Of a stretch of DNA of 64,000 nucleotides, positions 50,998-59,835 are shown piece by piece (position 1 is the first letter of the stretch; every line of letters begins with the position of its first letter). The stretch is taken from positions 1 through 64,000 of the forward strand of contig CAVRGL010000006.1 of NCBI GenBank assembly GCA_963720735.1, in the 5' to 3' direction. A model generated the notes under the pieces. It worked only from the letters and a program-made list of their open reading frames with translations, ran no database searches and was not told the origin of the DNA. The stretch comes from JBBRHQ01 sp963720735 (lineage in GTDB: Bacteria; Actinomycetota; Thermoleophilia; Solirubrobacterales; 70-9). The position numbers and the translations under genes were made by a program.

Positions 50998-52808
50998 TGA
51001 CGTCGTCTCGGGCAACTCCCGTCGGCCTGCTGGCAGCGATTATCGGCTTCCTGTTGATCCTCCCCGCCGGTGCCTCGGCTCACGCTCAGCTCGAGGGGAC
51101 GAGCCCGCCGCAGGGCGCCACGGTCAAGCACGAGCCGGCCGCCGTCATCTTCCGCTTCGACGAGCCCGTCGAGGGAAATTTCGGTGCGGTGCGGGTATAT
51201 GACGCCGACGGCGCCAGGGTCGATCAGGGCGACGCCTTTCACCCCGACGGCGACGGTCCTCGTCTCGGCGTTCATCTGAAGCCCAGCCTCCCCGACGGCA
51301 GCTATACCGCGACCTACCGGGTCGTCTCGGCCGACGGCCACATCGTCTCCAGCGGCTACGTCTTCTCGATCGGCAAGCCGGGGAGGGCGCCGAAGCAGAC
51401 CGTCGCCCAGCTTGTCAACAGCTCGGGCAGCGGGCCGGTCACCGAGGTTGCGTTCGGTGCCGCACGAGCGTTTCAATACGCGGCGATCGCCGTCGGCCTC
51501 GGCGGCATCGCCTTCCTGATCCTCGTCTGGCTGCCGGCCCTTGCCGCTGTCGCGGCAGGGGATGAGAGCTGGATTCGAGCCGCGCAGGGTTTCGCACGGC
51601 GGAGCCGGCATCTTCTGTTGGCAGCAGCCATTCTCGGCGCGCTCAGCGCAGCTGCCGGGGTGATCCTCGAGGGCGCCGAGGGCGCCGGGGTCTCTGCCTG
51701 GTCGGCACTCGACGGAACGATCATCAGAGAGGTGCTGGGCACTCGCTTCGGGCTCGTCTGGGGGCTCTGCGCGGCCGCTTGGGTCGTGGTCGGGGTGGCA
51801 GTTCCACTCGTGCTGGGCGGGCAGCGCCAGCCATCCCTCGCGCTGCGGCCCGCTCAGCTCGGCGCCACCGGTCTCGCCCCGGCGGACCGCCGCGCCACCG
51901 CGGTCCGCCTGCTGCCGATCGCGATTCCACTCGCCTTCGTCGTCCTGGTGCCGGCGCTCTCGGGACACGCCAGCACCCAATCGCCGGTCGCCCTTCTATT
52001 TCCCACCAATGTCGTCCACGTCGTCGCGATGGCGATCTGGCTCGGCGGCCTCGCCTGCCTGCTTCTCGCCGTGCCCGGCGCGACCCGTGCGCTGGCCCCG
52101 CCGGATCGAGGCCGCCTGCTGGCCGGAGTCCTGACGCGCTTCTCAACTGTCGCCCTGATCGCCGTCGCCGCGATCCTCGCCTCGGGCCTCGTCCAGGCTT
52201 ACGTCTACGTCCGGCACCTGCACAGCCTGCTCGACAGCGGGTACGGACGCGCCGTCCTGATCAAGCTCTGCCTGCTGATCGTCTTGATCGGGATCGGCGC
52301 CTACAACCGCCGCGTATCCGTCCCGCGCTTGCAGCGGGTCGCCGCCGGCGGAGAACCGCCCGGGCAGGCAGGGATCCTGCTGCGGCGAGCGCTGCGGGCC
52401 GAGGTGGCGCTGATCGTCGTCGTCCTCGGCGTGACCGGGGCCCTGGCGAGCTACGCGCCCTCCGTCTCCGCCCAGTCCGGGCCGTTCTCGACCAGCACCA
52501 CCCTCGGGCCGACCGAGTTCGAGATCACGGTCGACCCGGCCCGGGTCGGCGCCAACGAGATCCACATCTACCTGTTCGACGCGAGCAGCGGCAGGCAATT
52601 CACCGGCGCCAAGGAGGTCGATGTCACCGCGACCATGCCGGACAAGCGGATTGGCCCGCTCACCCTGCAGCCGCAGAAGTCAGGGCCCGGCCACTACACG
52701 GTCCCCGGCGCCTTCCTCAATGTGGCCGGCGACTGGAAGATCCAGACGACGCTGCGGGTCTCGGCCTTCGATGAGTACACGAAGACGATCGAGGTACCGA
52801 TCCGGTGA
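50997..52808 (+). CDS. CopC-CopD fusion protein with C-terminal YtkA-like domain
   Basis: The GTG start overlaps the preceding stop. The 603-residue protein has a signal peptide ending GASAHAQL; the mature His after the signal and the later DGHIVSSGYVFSIG are CopC copper-binding features. Residues about 150-470 form the CopD membrane domain with eight helices (LSGHAST; VVHVVAMAIWLGGLACLLL). The last 110 residues form an extracytoplasmic beta domain (EIHIYLFDASSG; GHYTVPGAFLNVAGDWKIQ). CopC binds Cu and CopD imports or passes it inward. Such fusions are common in actinobacteria and Bacillus (YcnJ). Confidence 0.9.
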   Translation: MTSSRATPVGLLAAIIGFLLILPAGASAHAQLEGTSPPQGATVKHEPAAVIFRFDEPVEGNFGAVRVYDADGARVDQGDAFHPDGDGPRLGVHLKPSLPDGSYTATYRVVSADGHIVSSGYVFSIGKPGRAPKQTVAQLVNSSGSGPVTEVAFGAARAFQYAAIAVGLGGIAFLILVWLPALAAVAAGDESWIRAAQGFARRSRHLLLAAAILGALSAAAGVILEGAEGAGVSAWSALDGTIIREVLGTRFGLVWGLCAAAWVVVGVAVPLVLGGQRQPSLALRPAQLGATGLAPADRRATAVRLLPIAIPLAFVVLVPALSGHASTQSPVALLFPTNVVHVVAMAIWLGGLACLLLAVPGATRALAPPDRGRLLAGVLTRFSTVALIAVAAILASGLVQAYVYVRHLHSLLDSGYGRAVLIKLCLLIVLIGIGAYNRRVSVPRLQRVAAGGEPPGQAGILLRRALRAEVALIVVVLGVTGALASYAPSVSAQSGPFSTSTTLGPTEFEITVDPARVGANEIHIYLFDASSGRQFTGAKEVDVTATMPDKRIGPLTLQPQKSGPGHYTVPGAFLNVAGDWKIQTTLRVSAFDEYTKTIEVPIR

Positions 52809-53134
52809 GGCGCCCCGGATTCACGCTGGATGTATCCCCGCTGCTCGGGGGTGTCGCGCTGCTGACCATCGCGGTGATCGAGATGCAGCCGAACTACTCG
52901 GCGCCGGCGATCCTCTGGCTCGCGCCCGCGCTGCTGATCCTGGCGGTGCTCTCGCTCGGGCGCTACCCGGGCGAGTCGATACTGGCCAGGCTGGTTAGAT
53001 CGCCGCCGCCTCGACCCCGGCGTGCTGAGCGCAGACCTCCACCGGTGGAGCGCCGGGCCCCCTCGCCCAGGGGCGGCGAGCTGATCTCGACCGGTCTTGC
53101 CGGGCGGGCTCCTCCCGCTTCGATCGCGGTCTGA
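52805..53134 (+). CDS. Small two-helix membrane protein of the copper operon
   Basis: The GTG overlaps the CopCD stop (GTGA). The 109-residue product has two hydrophobic segments (LLGGVALLTIAVIEM; AILWLAPALLILAVLSLG) then a Pro/Arg-rich cytoplasmic tail. No motif suggests a function; translational coupling suggests it works with CopCD. Confidence 0.65.
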   Translation: MRRPGFTLDVSPLLGGVALLTIAVIEMQPNYSAPAILWLAPALLILAVLSLGRYPGESILARLVRSPPPRPRRAERRPPPVERRAPSPRGGELISTGLAGRAPPASIAV

Positions 53135-53182
53135 GGAGCGTCCGAGGACGCCGGAAATCAACCCTTTCGAAGGAGTGAACAG

Positions 53183-53914
53183 ATGAAACTCAAGGCAATT
53201 TTCGCTCTCAGCCTGGTCGGGATCGCGATCCCGACTACGTCGGCGCAGGCCCACGTGAGCATCCACCCGAACGAGGTTCCGACGGGATCCTTCGCGACTC
53301 TCGACATACGGGTCCCGAACGAGACCGACAACGCAAATACGAACAAGGTGGCGGTGCAGTTCCCGCCTGGGTTCCTCGATGCCTCGACCGAGTTCCTGCC
53401 CGGGTGGCAGGCCAAGGTCCTGACCCGCAAGCTGGCAAGTCCGGTGAAGACCGCGGACGGCACCGTTACCGAGGAGGTAAGCGAGATCGTCTGGACCGGA
53501 GACGGCAAGCTGGGCAAGGTCCCACCAGGGAACTTCCTCAACTTCCCGATCTCGGTCGAGATGCCGGGCAAGGCGGGTCAGACCCTGACGTTCAAGACCC
53601 TCCAGTACTACGACAACGGCCAGGTGGTCAGGTGGATTGGACCCCCGAGCTCGGAACAGCCCGCCCCGACGCTCGCCGTGACCGCGGCCGGCGGAGTCCT
53701 CCAGGACGTCGCGGGCACCGAGACCGGCCCCCCGGCAGGCCGGACCTCATCGACCAGCGGTGGGAGCGCCCCGGCGGAGTCTTCTGACTCCGGCGATAGC
53801 GCCAGCAAGGGCCTGGGCATTGCCGCGCTGATCGTCGGCGCGCTTGGTCTACTCGCGGGCGGAGTGGCCCTAATCCGTTCCCGCCGACCCGAAGGAGGCG
53901 CAAATCCGAGCTAG
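53183..53914 (+). CDS. YcnI-family (DUF1775) copper-associated protein
   Basis: AAGGAG precedes the ATG. The 243-residue protein has a signal peptide ending TSAQAHVS, so His is the first or second mature residue, the copper ligand in YcnI. The DUF1775 domain (SIHPNEVPTGSFATLDIRVP; VQFPPGF; FPISVEMPGKAGQTLTFKTLQYYDNG; VRWIG) is complete. A Ser/Gly linker and one C-terminal helix (GIAALIVGALGLLAGGVALI) anchor it. It is probably an extracellular copper chaperone acting with CopCD. Confidence 0.92.
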   Translation: MKLKAIFALSLVGIAIPTTSAQAHVSIHPNEVPTGSFATLDIRVPNETDNANTNKVAVQFPPGFLDASTEFLPGWQAKVLTRKLASPVKTADGTVTEEVSEIVWTGDGKLGKVPPGNFLNFPISVEMPGKAGQTLTFKTLQYYDNGQVVRWIGPPSSEQPAPTLAVTAAGGVLQDVAGTETGPPAGRTSSTSGGSAPAESSDSGDSASKGLGIAALIVGALGLLAGGVALIRSRRPEGGANPS

Positions 53915-53922
53915 GGCACGGA

Positions 53923-53957
53923 GTGGGGCGAGCGGGTCCAAGGCCCGCTCGCCCCAC
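53923..53957 (+). terminator. Strong 14-bp hairpin after the YcnI-like gene
   Basis: GTGGGGCGAGCGGG and its exact complement flank a 7-base loop (TCCAAGG). No U tract follows, as is common in high-GC actinobacteria. It ends the first part of the copper cluster. Confidence 0.7.
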
Positions 53958-54213
53958 CAACCCCCATGGCCATGGGTATCCATCGACAGCTCACGGCGAC
54001 GGGTCGGTTGCCGACCCGGTGGCGGACACTTTGGGCTTTTCGGGCACGCGTTCGCCGTCGTCGGGCCCAAGGGGACAAAGGCGGTTGGCACGCCACAGTC
54101 GGCGATGGCGATCGAGTCGGCGATTCAGGAGGTGAGCTGACCGATGACCTCGATTGAGGCTGGGGGCGTGAGACGCATCGAGCGGACACCGGCGGCGGAA
54201 GGTATGGACCCAC

Positions 54214-54876
54214 ATGGCTGACCTTGGCCCGAGCAAGAGGCGCTCCTTCCCGCTCCACCTCCTGCCGCTGGTGGCGATCGTCGCGATCCTGGCCGCGGTC
54301 GCCCTGCTCATCTCCAATACTGGAGGTCTCTCTTTGCCAGGCGGTGCCAAGGACGTCAAGTCCGCACGCTTCGCCGGGCTCGCTCTCAGACCACTTCGCC
54401 CGGCACCGCCGATCAACCTCCGCAACGACCTCGGCCGGCCGGTGACGCTTAGCCAATACAGGGGCAAGGTCGTCCTGGTCACGTTCCTCTATACCCATTG
54501 CCCCGATGTCTGCCCGTTGATCGCCGCCCACCTCCACACCACCCTGCAGGAACTCGGCCCGCGGGCCGCGGGTGTCAAGTTGATCGCTGTCTCCGCCGAC
54601 CCTCGCGGTGACACTCCGAGTACGGTCGCGACATTCCTCAGGGAGCACGAGCTGACCGGGCAGATGCAATACCTGATCGGCTCGACCGACCAGCTGGGCC
54701 GCACCTGGAGCGCCTGGAAAGTTGGCTCGAAGCGGGACGCGGTTAACCCAACGCTGGTGGCGCACTCGGCTTTGGTCTACGGAGTCTCCGCCGGCGGGAC
54801 GCTGACGACTATCTACCCCGCGAACTTCAAGCCACCACAGATCATCCACGACGTGCCGCTGCTCGCCTCCCGATGA
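54214..54876 (+). CDS. SCO1/SenC/PrrC-family copper protein
   Basis: The 220-residue protein has an N-terminal membrane anchor (LLPLVAIVAILAAVALLI) and a thioredoxin-fold domain with YTHCPDVCP, the copper-binding Cys pair, and a later His ligand in the segment ELGP...SADPRGDTPS to IIHDVPLL. SCO proteins deliver copper to cytochrome oxidase or act as thiol-disulfide enzymes. It fits the adjoining CopCD and YcnI genes. It has its own promoter region, since a strong hairpin separates it from YcnI. Confidence 0.92.
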   Translation: MADLGPSKRRSFPLHLLPLVAIVAILAAVALLISNTGGLSLPGGAKDVKSARFAGLALRPLRPAPPINLRNDLGRPVTLSQYRGKVVLVTFLYTHCPDVCPLIAAHLHTTLQELGPRAAGVKLIAVSADPRGDTPSTVATFLREHELTGQMQYLIGSTDQLGRTWSAWKVGSKRDAVNPTLVAHSALVYGVSAGGTLTTIYPANFKPPQIIHDVPLLASR

Positions 54877-54909
54877 CTCCGTCCATCCGCCGCAGCCGGA
54901 TCCCGGGAG

Positions 54910-55146
54910 AAGGCTGCACTGAGGCTCGAGCTCGAACCGCGCAGCAAGTGGGGTCAGGTCCAAGCGAGTGGGGCCCTTCGGCGCGAGGCCGGGCCACCCG
55001 CGAGCGGCACCGCATCGACAAACGGCGGCAGCGCCAGCGTGGAGGCCTCCGACTCCGGAGACAGCGCCAGCAAGGGCCTCGGTATCCCGGCGCTGATCGT
55101 CGCCGCCCTCAGCCTGCCTTTAGACCTCGCTGGCGCTCTGGTGGGA
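54910..55146 (+). pseudogene. Remnant C-terminal tail of a second YcnI-like gene
   Basis: The frame reads GPPASGTASTNGGSASVEAS then DSGDSASKGLGIPALIVAAL, against GPPAGRTSSTSGGSAPAESS and DSGDSASKGLGIAALIVGAL in the YcnI-like gene 1.2 kb upstream. The DUF1775 domain is missing. The copied tail runs in frame into the next lipoprotein gene at 55153. Confidence 0.6.
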
Positions 55147-55152
55147 GGGACG

Positions 55153-56178
55153 ATGGCGTCTGAGATCGGGCAGAGGCGCCTCCTTCGAGCATTGCTCGCG
55201 GTGTTGCTGACGGCTGGCCTCGCTGTGGGCTGTGGCTCCGGTGGCGGCGAGATGAGCGACCGTTCGGCGCCCTCGGCCGCGCAGTTCCCCAGCGCGAAGG
55301 GCGAGACTCTCAACAGCCTGCTGGCGAAATCCGACGGGCAGAGCTCCGACGCGGTCGCTCCCACGCAGGAGGTCTACTCGAAGGGCCGCAACCGGTTCGG
55401 GTTCGGGCTCTTCGACCGTGGCGGGAAGCAGGTCACGGACGGCGATGTGGCCCTCTACGCAGCCCACGGCGCTTCCGGCAAGGTCGAGGGTCCCCTTCCG
55501 GCCCGGGTGGAGTCGCTGGCGACCGAGGCGGCCTTCACCTCGGAGACGACGGCCAAGGATCCCGCTGCGGCGAAGGCCGTCTACGTCGTCCGCGACATAC
55601 CGATGAGCTCCTATGGAGAGTGGCGCCTGGTGGCCCTGATCAAGAGGGGCGGGAACCTCGCGGCGACCCGGGTTCCGAGCGCCGTGGTCGGGCCTCCGGT
55701 TGCCGGCGGCGGGGGGTCGAAGAGCTCGCGACCGCCACCGAGCGTCGGCCAGCCCGCCCTCCGGATCCACACACCCACCGCTGCCTCGGTGGGCGGAGAT
55801 CTGGCGAAGATAACGACGCGAATTCCGCCGGACACGATGAACAGGGACGACCTCTACAACGTGCTCGGCCGCAAACCTGTGGCGCTCCTTTTCGCGACCC
55901 CCCAGTTCTGCCAGAGCCGTACCTGCGGCCCGGTGGTCGACGAGGCCGAGCAGGTCCAGCAGGAGACCGGCGGCAAGGCGGCTTTCATCCATGTCGAGAT
56001 CTACAACCAGAATGACCCGAACAAGGGAGTCCGTCCCCAGGTCAGCGCCTACCGGCTCCCGAGCGAGCCATGGTTGTTCGTGATCGACCGCCACGGAGTG
56101 ATTAGGACCCGAATCGAGGGAGCCTTCGGCATCAGCGAGCTGAAGGATGCGGTCGACGCGGTGATCGCCAGAAAGTGA
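55153..56178 (+). CDS. Thioredoxin-like lipoprotein of the copper cluster
   Basis: I chose the ATG at 55153 because a lipoprotein signal follows (LLRALLAVLLTAGLAVGC). The 341-residue product has an N-terminal beta-rich part (RNRFGFGLFDRGGKQVTDGD; VYVVRDIPMSSYGEWRLVAL) and a C-terminal thioredoxin-like domain (KPVALLFATPQFCQSRTCGP; EPWLFVIDRHGVIRTRIEGA). The Cys pair is CxxxxC, not the usual CxxC. It is probably anchored outside the membrane and may handle copper or thiols. The frame is open upstream into the YcnI tail remnant. Confidence 0.82.
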   Translation: MASEIGQRRLLRALLAVLLTAGLAVGCGSGGGEMSDRSAPSAAQFPSAKGETLNSLLAKSDGQSSDAVAPTQEVYSKGRNRFGFGLFDRGGKQVTDGDVALYAAHGASGKVEGPLPARVESLATEAAFTSETTAKDPAAAKAVYVVRDIPMSSYGEWRLVALIKRGGNLAATRVPSAVVGPPVAGGGGSKSSRPPPSVGQPALRIHTPTAASVGGDLAKITTRIPPDTMNRDDLYNVLGRKPVALLFATPQFCQSRTCGPVVDEAEQVQQETGGKAAFIHVEIYNQNDPNKGVRPQVSAYRLPSEPWLFVIDRHGVIRTRIEGAFGISELKDAVDAVIARK

Positions 56179-56409
56179 GGTCATCGGGCAACATACCTAC
56201 GACGTACGAATGGTCGAGCGGGTGCGCCTGACGGTTTGACGAAAGTGCCGCTTTCTCTTTAAGGAGGGCCCCGATGTCAAGCGGCGGCGATCGTCCCGCC
56301 GTCCACTCGCTCCGCAGTCGTTGAGTTGTGCTCATTTCTCTTTCGGCGCTTGGGTCAGCGCAGATCGTTCATCGGAGCTGCCTCGGCTTCTCAATTCCAT
56401 GCAGGGCCG
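56179..56409. other. Non-coding stretch between the lipoprotein gene and the IS110 transposase stop
   Basis: No gene is visible in these 231 bases. It may include the downstream end of the IS110 element, but I cannot place the element boundary. Confidence 0.4.
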
Positions 56410-57468
56410 TCAGGCGGCCAGAAAGCGGGGGGAGCTTGCCGGGGCAGGTTGGGATTGACCGCCACCTGGGCGGGCAGCTTTGAAGGGCTCACCTCGCGAG
56501 AGCATGTGCCAGGCTGAGATCAGCAGCTTTCGCGCGACCGCTGACTTGGCCGGGTTTCGGCCGTGGCGGTCGCTGATCTCGCGGTAGAGGCCGTGCCACG
56601 GATTCGACTCTCGCCAGGCCTGGTTGGCGGCTTCCACCGCGGCCCAGCGAAGCGTCCTCGAGCCGGCCTTCGATAGGGCGCCGGTGCGCGAGCGCTCCCC
56701 CGACTGGCTGATCCGCGGCGCCAGGCCCGCGTAGCCGACCAGCTTGGCGGCCGATGAGAAGCGGGCGACATCGCCGATCTCGGCGGCGAAGGTGAGGCCC
56801 AGAAGCGGGCCGATGCCCGGCATCGTCTGCAACAGCGCTGCCCGCTGATCGGCGGCCGCGATCGGGGCCAGCTCGCCCTCGAGCACCGAGATCCGCTCGC
56901 CGAGTTGCTCGATCACCTCCAGGTGCTCTGCAATCGATGCCCGCCAGACCTCGGGGACGCCGCGGTTCTCGAGCAGTCCCATCGCGTCTGCTTCGCGCAG
57001 CCGCCGCAGCGAGATCCGCAGCCCCCACTGGGTGAGCAGGCCGAAGATCCGGTTCATCGCCGAGGCGCGCATCCGGACCAGGTGCATGCGCCGGCGAAGG
57101 CGCTCGCGCAGCTCGCGATCTGCAAGCGGCGGCACCCAGAGCTCGGGGACCAGATCGCGCCGGCAAAGCTCGGCCAAGACACGGGCGTCGACCTTGTCGG
57201 TCTTGCAGGCAAGGGGCGCCACGTCCCTAACCTTGCCGGCGTGGGCGACCTGGACCTGCCAGCCGGCGTCGGCGAGCCGGTCGCGAACCCAAACCGCGCC
57301 GCTCATCATCTCCACCGCCGCCTTGGCCTCGGTGCCGAGATCGTTGATCAGCCGGGCGAGGCCGTTCTCATCGGCGGGCAGCATCCCCTCGCCGCTGATC
57401 TCGCCCGCCTCTGATCGTGCGCACCACGCCGCGCGTGAGTACGCCCAATCGATTCCGACATAGTGCAT
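56410..57468 (-). CDS. IS110-family DEDD transposase
   Basis: The 352-residue protein has the RuvC-like DEDD N-terminal domain: GIDWAYSRAAW (D7), AVEMMSGAVW, and KTDKVDARVLAEL (two Asp). The C-terminal Tnp_20 domain reads LLQTMPGIGPLLGL, FSSAAKLVGYAGLAPRISQS and GALSKAGSRTLRWAAVEAA; the Ser in the last part is the likely nucleophile. IS110 elements use a bridge RNA from a non-coding end to choose target and donor. The frame is intact. Upstream of the start only 81 bases remain before an IS1182 fragment. Confidence 0.92.
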   Translation of the reverse strand: MHYVGIDWAYSRAAWCARSEAGEISGEGMLPADENGLARLINDLGTEAKAAVEMMSGAVWVRDRLADAGWQVQVAHAGKVRDVAPLACKTDKVDARVLAELCRRDLVPELWVPPLADRELRERLRRRMHLVRMRASAMNRIFGLLTQWGLRISLRRLREADAMGLLENRGVPEVWRASIAEHLEVIEQLGERISVLEGELAPIAAADQRAALLQTMPGIGPLLGLTFAAEIGDVARFSSAAKLVGYAGLAPRISQSGERSRTGALSKAGSRTLRWAAVEAANQAWRESNPWHGLYREISDRHGRNPAKSAVARKLLISAWHMLSRGEPFKAARPGGGQSQPAPASSPRFLAA

Positions 57469-57549
57469 GCCGGGTCTCCTTCCGCTGGGAATGACAGTTG
57501 CCTAAACGCCGTTGTACTCGGCGCGGAGGAGGCCCTCCTCATGACATTC

Positions 57550-57748
57550 CATGGAGCCTGTTGCACAAACCTCCGTCCGCCGCCGCCCGGAGCATCCCCC
57601 GCATGAGCCAGAACTTCCTCTCATGCGACCGCGACCGCGACCAACAGCTGCTCCTGCCCGCCGACATGCGCGAGTGGCTGGCCGAAGATCACCTCGCCTG
57701 GTTCGTCCTGGACGCCGTCTCCGAGATGAACCTCGAGCCGTTCTTTTC
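57550..57748 (+). mobile_element. Truncated IS1182-family copy (left end and first transposase codons)
   Basis: The left inverted repeat and following sequence match the complete element at 38531 through codons for LEPFF (199 bases), apart from one extra 6-base repeat (GACCGC). Identity stops abruptly at 57748. The right end is missing. Confidence 0.88.
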
Positions 57749-57829
57749 GCGATCGACGGTCTGGACACCGGCCGTCGCGGTGGCCCCGAACCGGAGGTAG
57801 GCCGCGGGGATCCGCGATCGCGCGCCTCC

Positions 57830-58262
57830 GACCGGTCGGCCGTCCGCCGTTCGCTGAAGGTGGATGCGCCCTCGTCGAGCACAGAGGCAGCGAGGTCGTC
57901 GACGGGATGGCCATTCGAGATCGCGACCCGCGTCCGAATCAGCTTCGAGAGGGACGGGTCCAAGTGGAGGCCGGCGATCACCTCGCCGGCGCTATCGGCG
58001 TCCGTGGTCGGTCCGGCGGCGATGCGGTCGAATGCGGCCTCGAGGGCGGCCTGCGGAACAGCCTCTTCGCCGATCGGGACGCGGCGCCCGTAGGGCGTCC
58101 CCTTGAGCACCAGCGGAATGCCGAAACGCGCAGCCAGGGCATTCATCGAGTCATAACCGGGCAGAATGAACTCGGCGCCGCGCTCGACCACCGCTCCCTC
58201 CCCGATTGGCACCGACCACACACGTCCCCCCACCCTGTCGCGCGCCTCGAGCCTCCGGGACA
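57830..58262 (-). pseudogene. Flavin amine-oxidase fragment
   Basis: The minus strand reads LEARDRVGGRVWSVPIGEGA, the FAD-binding GG doublet segment of monoamine oxidases, then ERGAEFILPGYDSMNALAAR and PVDDLAASVLDEGA. The first part of the Rossmann motif is replaced by the tRNA-like end at 58276, and the 3' part ends before the IS1182 fragment. It is an internal piece of a gene, not functional. Confidence 0.65.
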
Positions 58263-58268
58263 CCAGTG

Positions 58269-58305
<37 letters not shown>

Positions 58306-58366
58306 TCCCCAAGGTCCTCGTCCCGAGGGCCCTTCGTGTGTCGAGGCAGGTCCGGCCGGACTGCGG

Positions 58367-59509
58367 CTAGCTGAACTGCGGAACCCGCTCACCGGCGACC
58401 AGGCGCAGGGTCAGCAGCGCGATCAGGAACATCACCGAACAGACCAGATACGGGAGCGCATCGCCGGCTAGCTGGGCCGCGCCGGACCCGCCCGCTGCAC
58501 CGAGAATCTGGCCCCCGGCCCACGCGATGTTGACCAGCGCGAACGCATAGCCCTGGTCGAGTCCCTCCCGCTCGGCCGATTCGCTGAGCAGGGCGGTCGC
58601 CGGCGCCCACAGGATTCCGGTCCCGATCACCGCAGGGAAGAGTGCGGCCGCCAGCAGACCAACGGTTTCCGGCAAGGGAAGCAACACGGCGGTAACCGCC
58701 GCGAGCAACAGCCCGACGCTGATCGGCAGCATCCTTCCTCGACGATCCGAGAACCCGCCCATGAAGCGAGTGGTGATCGCCTCGCCGATCCCCGCCACGA
58801 CGAATGCGCCTCCGATGGCCAGGCCACTCGCCCCGAGGTCGTCGAGGCGCAACGGCACCAGGACCTCCAGGACACCGGCGTACTGCGACGGAAGCAGGAC
58901 GAGGCAGAACGCGATCAGGACCGAGGGCTTGACCATGAGCCCCGGTTTCAGCGACTCGTGCCTTTGAGCGGCGGGCGGCGCCGCGATGGTGGAGGCCCAC
59001 CAGCACAGACCAACGCCGAGGAGCGCGACACCGCTGAAAACGACTTCGGGGCTGAGCACGACGGCCACACCCCCGAGGGCCGGACCGAGGATCACCCCGA
59101 CGATCGCCGAGGCGATCGTCGAGCCGATCAGCCTTCCGCGGCCCTCCGAAGATTCAGCGACCAGCCAGCTGAGCACTCCCGTCCAGCTGAACGCTCCCCC
59201 CACCCCCTGCAGGAAGCGGGCGGCATCCAGAACCGCTATGTGCTCTCCGAAGGCGAAGAACAGGCCGGAGACACTGAGCAGGACGAGCCCCGTGGTGGTC
59301 GCACGCTTGGGGCCATACCTGGCGCCGAACCACCCGGCTGGGAACGATCCGACCAGAGTTCCGGCCGCATAGGAAGCGGCGAGCAGCCCCGCCGCGGCCT
59401 TCGACAGATCCAAGTCGGACGCGTAATGGGGCAGCAGTGGGGCGATCGCCGCGTAGAACATGGTGTCGACGAGGACGACAACGGCAGCGAGTGACAGGAG
59501 ACGGCGCAC
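58367..59509 (-). CDS. MFS transporter (drug-efflux-like)
   Basis: The GTG at 59509 starts a 380-residue protein with 12 or so membrane helices. MFS motifs are visible: the motif-A loop GWFGARYGPKRATT between helices 2 and 3, GVGGAFSWTGVLSWLVAESSEGR, and a second motif-A-like loop GGFSDRRGRMLP. It is probably a proton-driven exporter of small molecules; substrate unknown. It diverges from the nitrilase-like gene. Confidence 0.88.
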   Translation of the reverse strand: MRRLLSLAAVVVLVDTMFYAAIAPLLPHYASDLDLSKAAAGLLAASYAAGTLVGSFPAGWFGARYGPKRATTTGLVLLSVSGLFFAFGEHIAVLDAARFLQGVGGAFSWTGVLSWLVAESSEGRGRLIGSTIASAIVGVILGPALGGVAVVLSPEVVFSGVALLGVGLCWWASTIAAPPAAQRHESLKPGLMVKPSVLIAFCLVLLPSQYAGVLEVLVPLRLDDLGASGLAIGGAFVVAGIGEAITTRFMGGFSDRRGRMLPISVGLLLAAVTAVLLPLPETVGLLAAALFPAVIGTGILWAPATALLSESAEREGLDQGYAFALVNIAWAGGQILGAAGGSGAAQLAGDALPYLVCSVMFLIALLTLRLVAGERVPQFS

Positions 59510-59835
59510 GGGCCGACGCCTACCGCTCAGACGGTGCGATGGCGGCTGCTTTAGTCGACCGGAGGCGCACTGGATGACCGATCCCCGAGGCTATTGAACA
59601 CATCACACAGCCCGCGGAAGACCCGGAAATCCTTCTTCCCCACGGGCATCGTTGGAGTATCCCGCGTCCACGGGTCCCTGCAAAGTTCCCGTCGCGCCTT
59701 GCGCGTCCTAACCGTGGATGCAGGAGCTAGCGCCTTCGGGCTGGGTCGCGACTGATCTCTCGCGTAGGCTGGTGGGGCGACGCGATTCAGCTCCAAGCCG
59801 AGAACCCAACACAGTCATGACCAGCTGAGGCCCGG
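59510..59835. other. 326-bp divergent intergenic region
   Basis: Lies between the MFS and nitrilase-like starts. I see no gene, tRNA or clear promoter; an 81-codon minus-strand frame here has no coding features. Confidence 0.4.
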
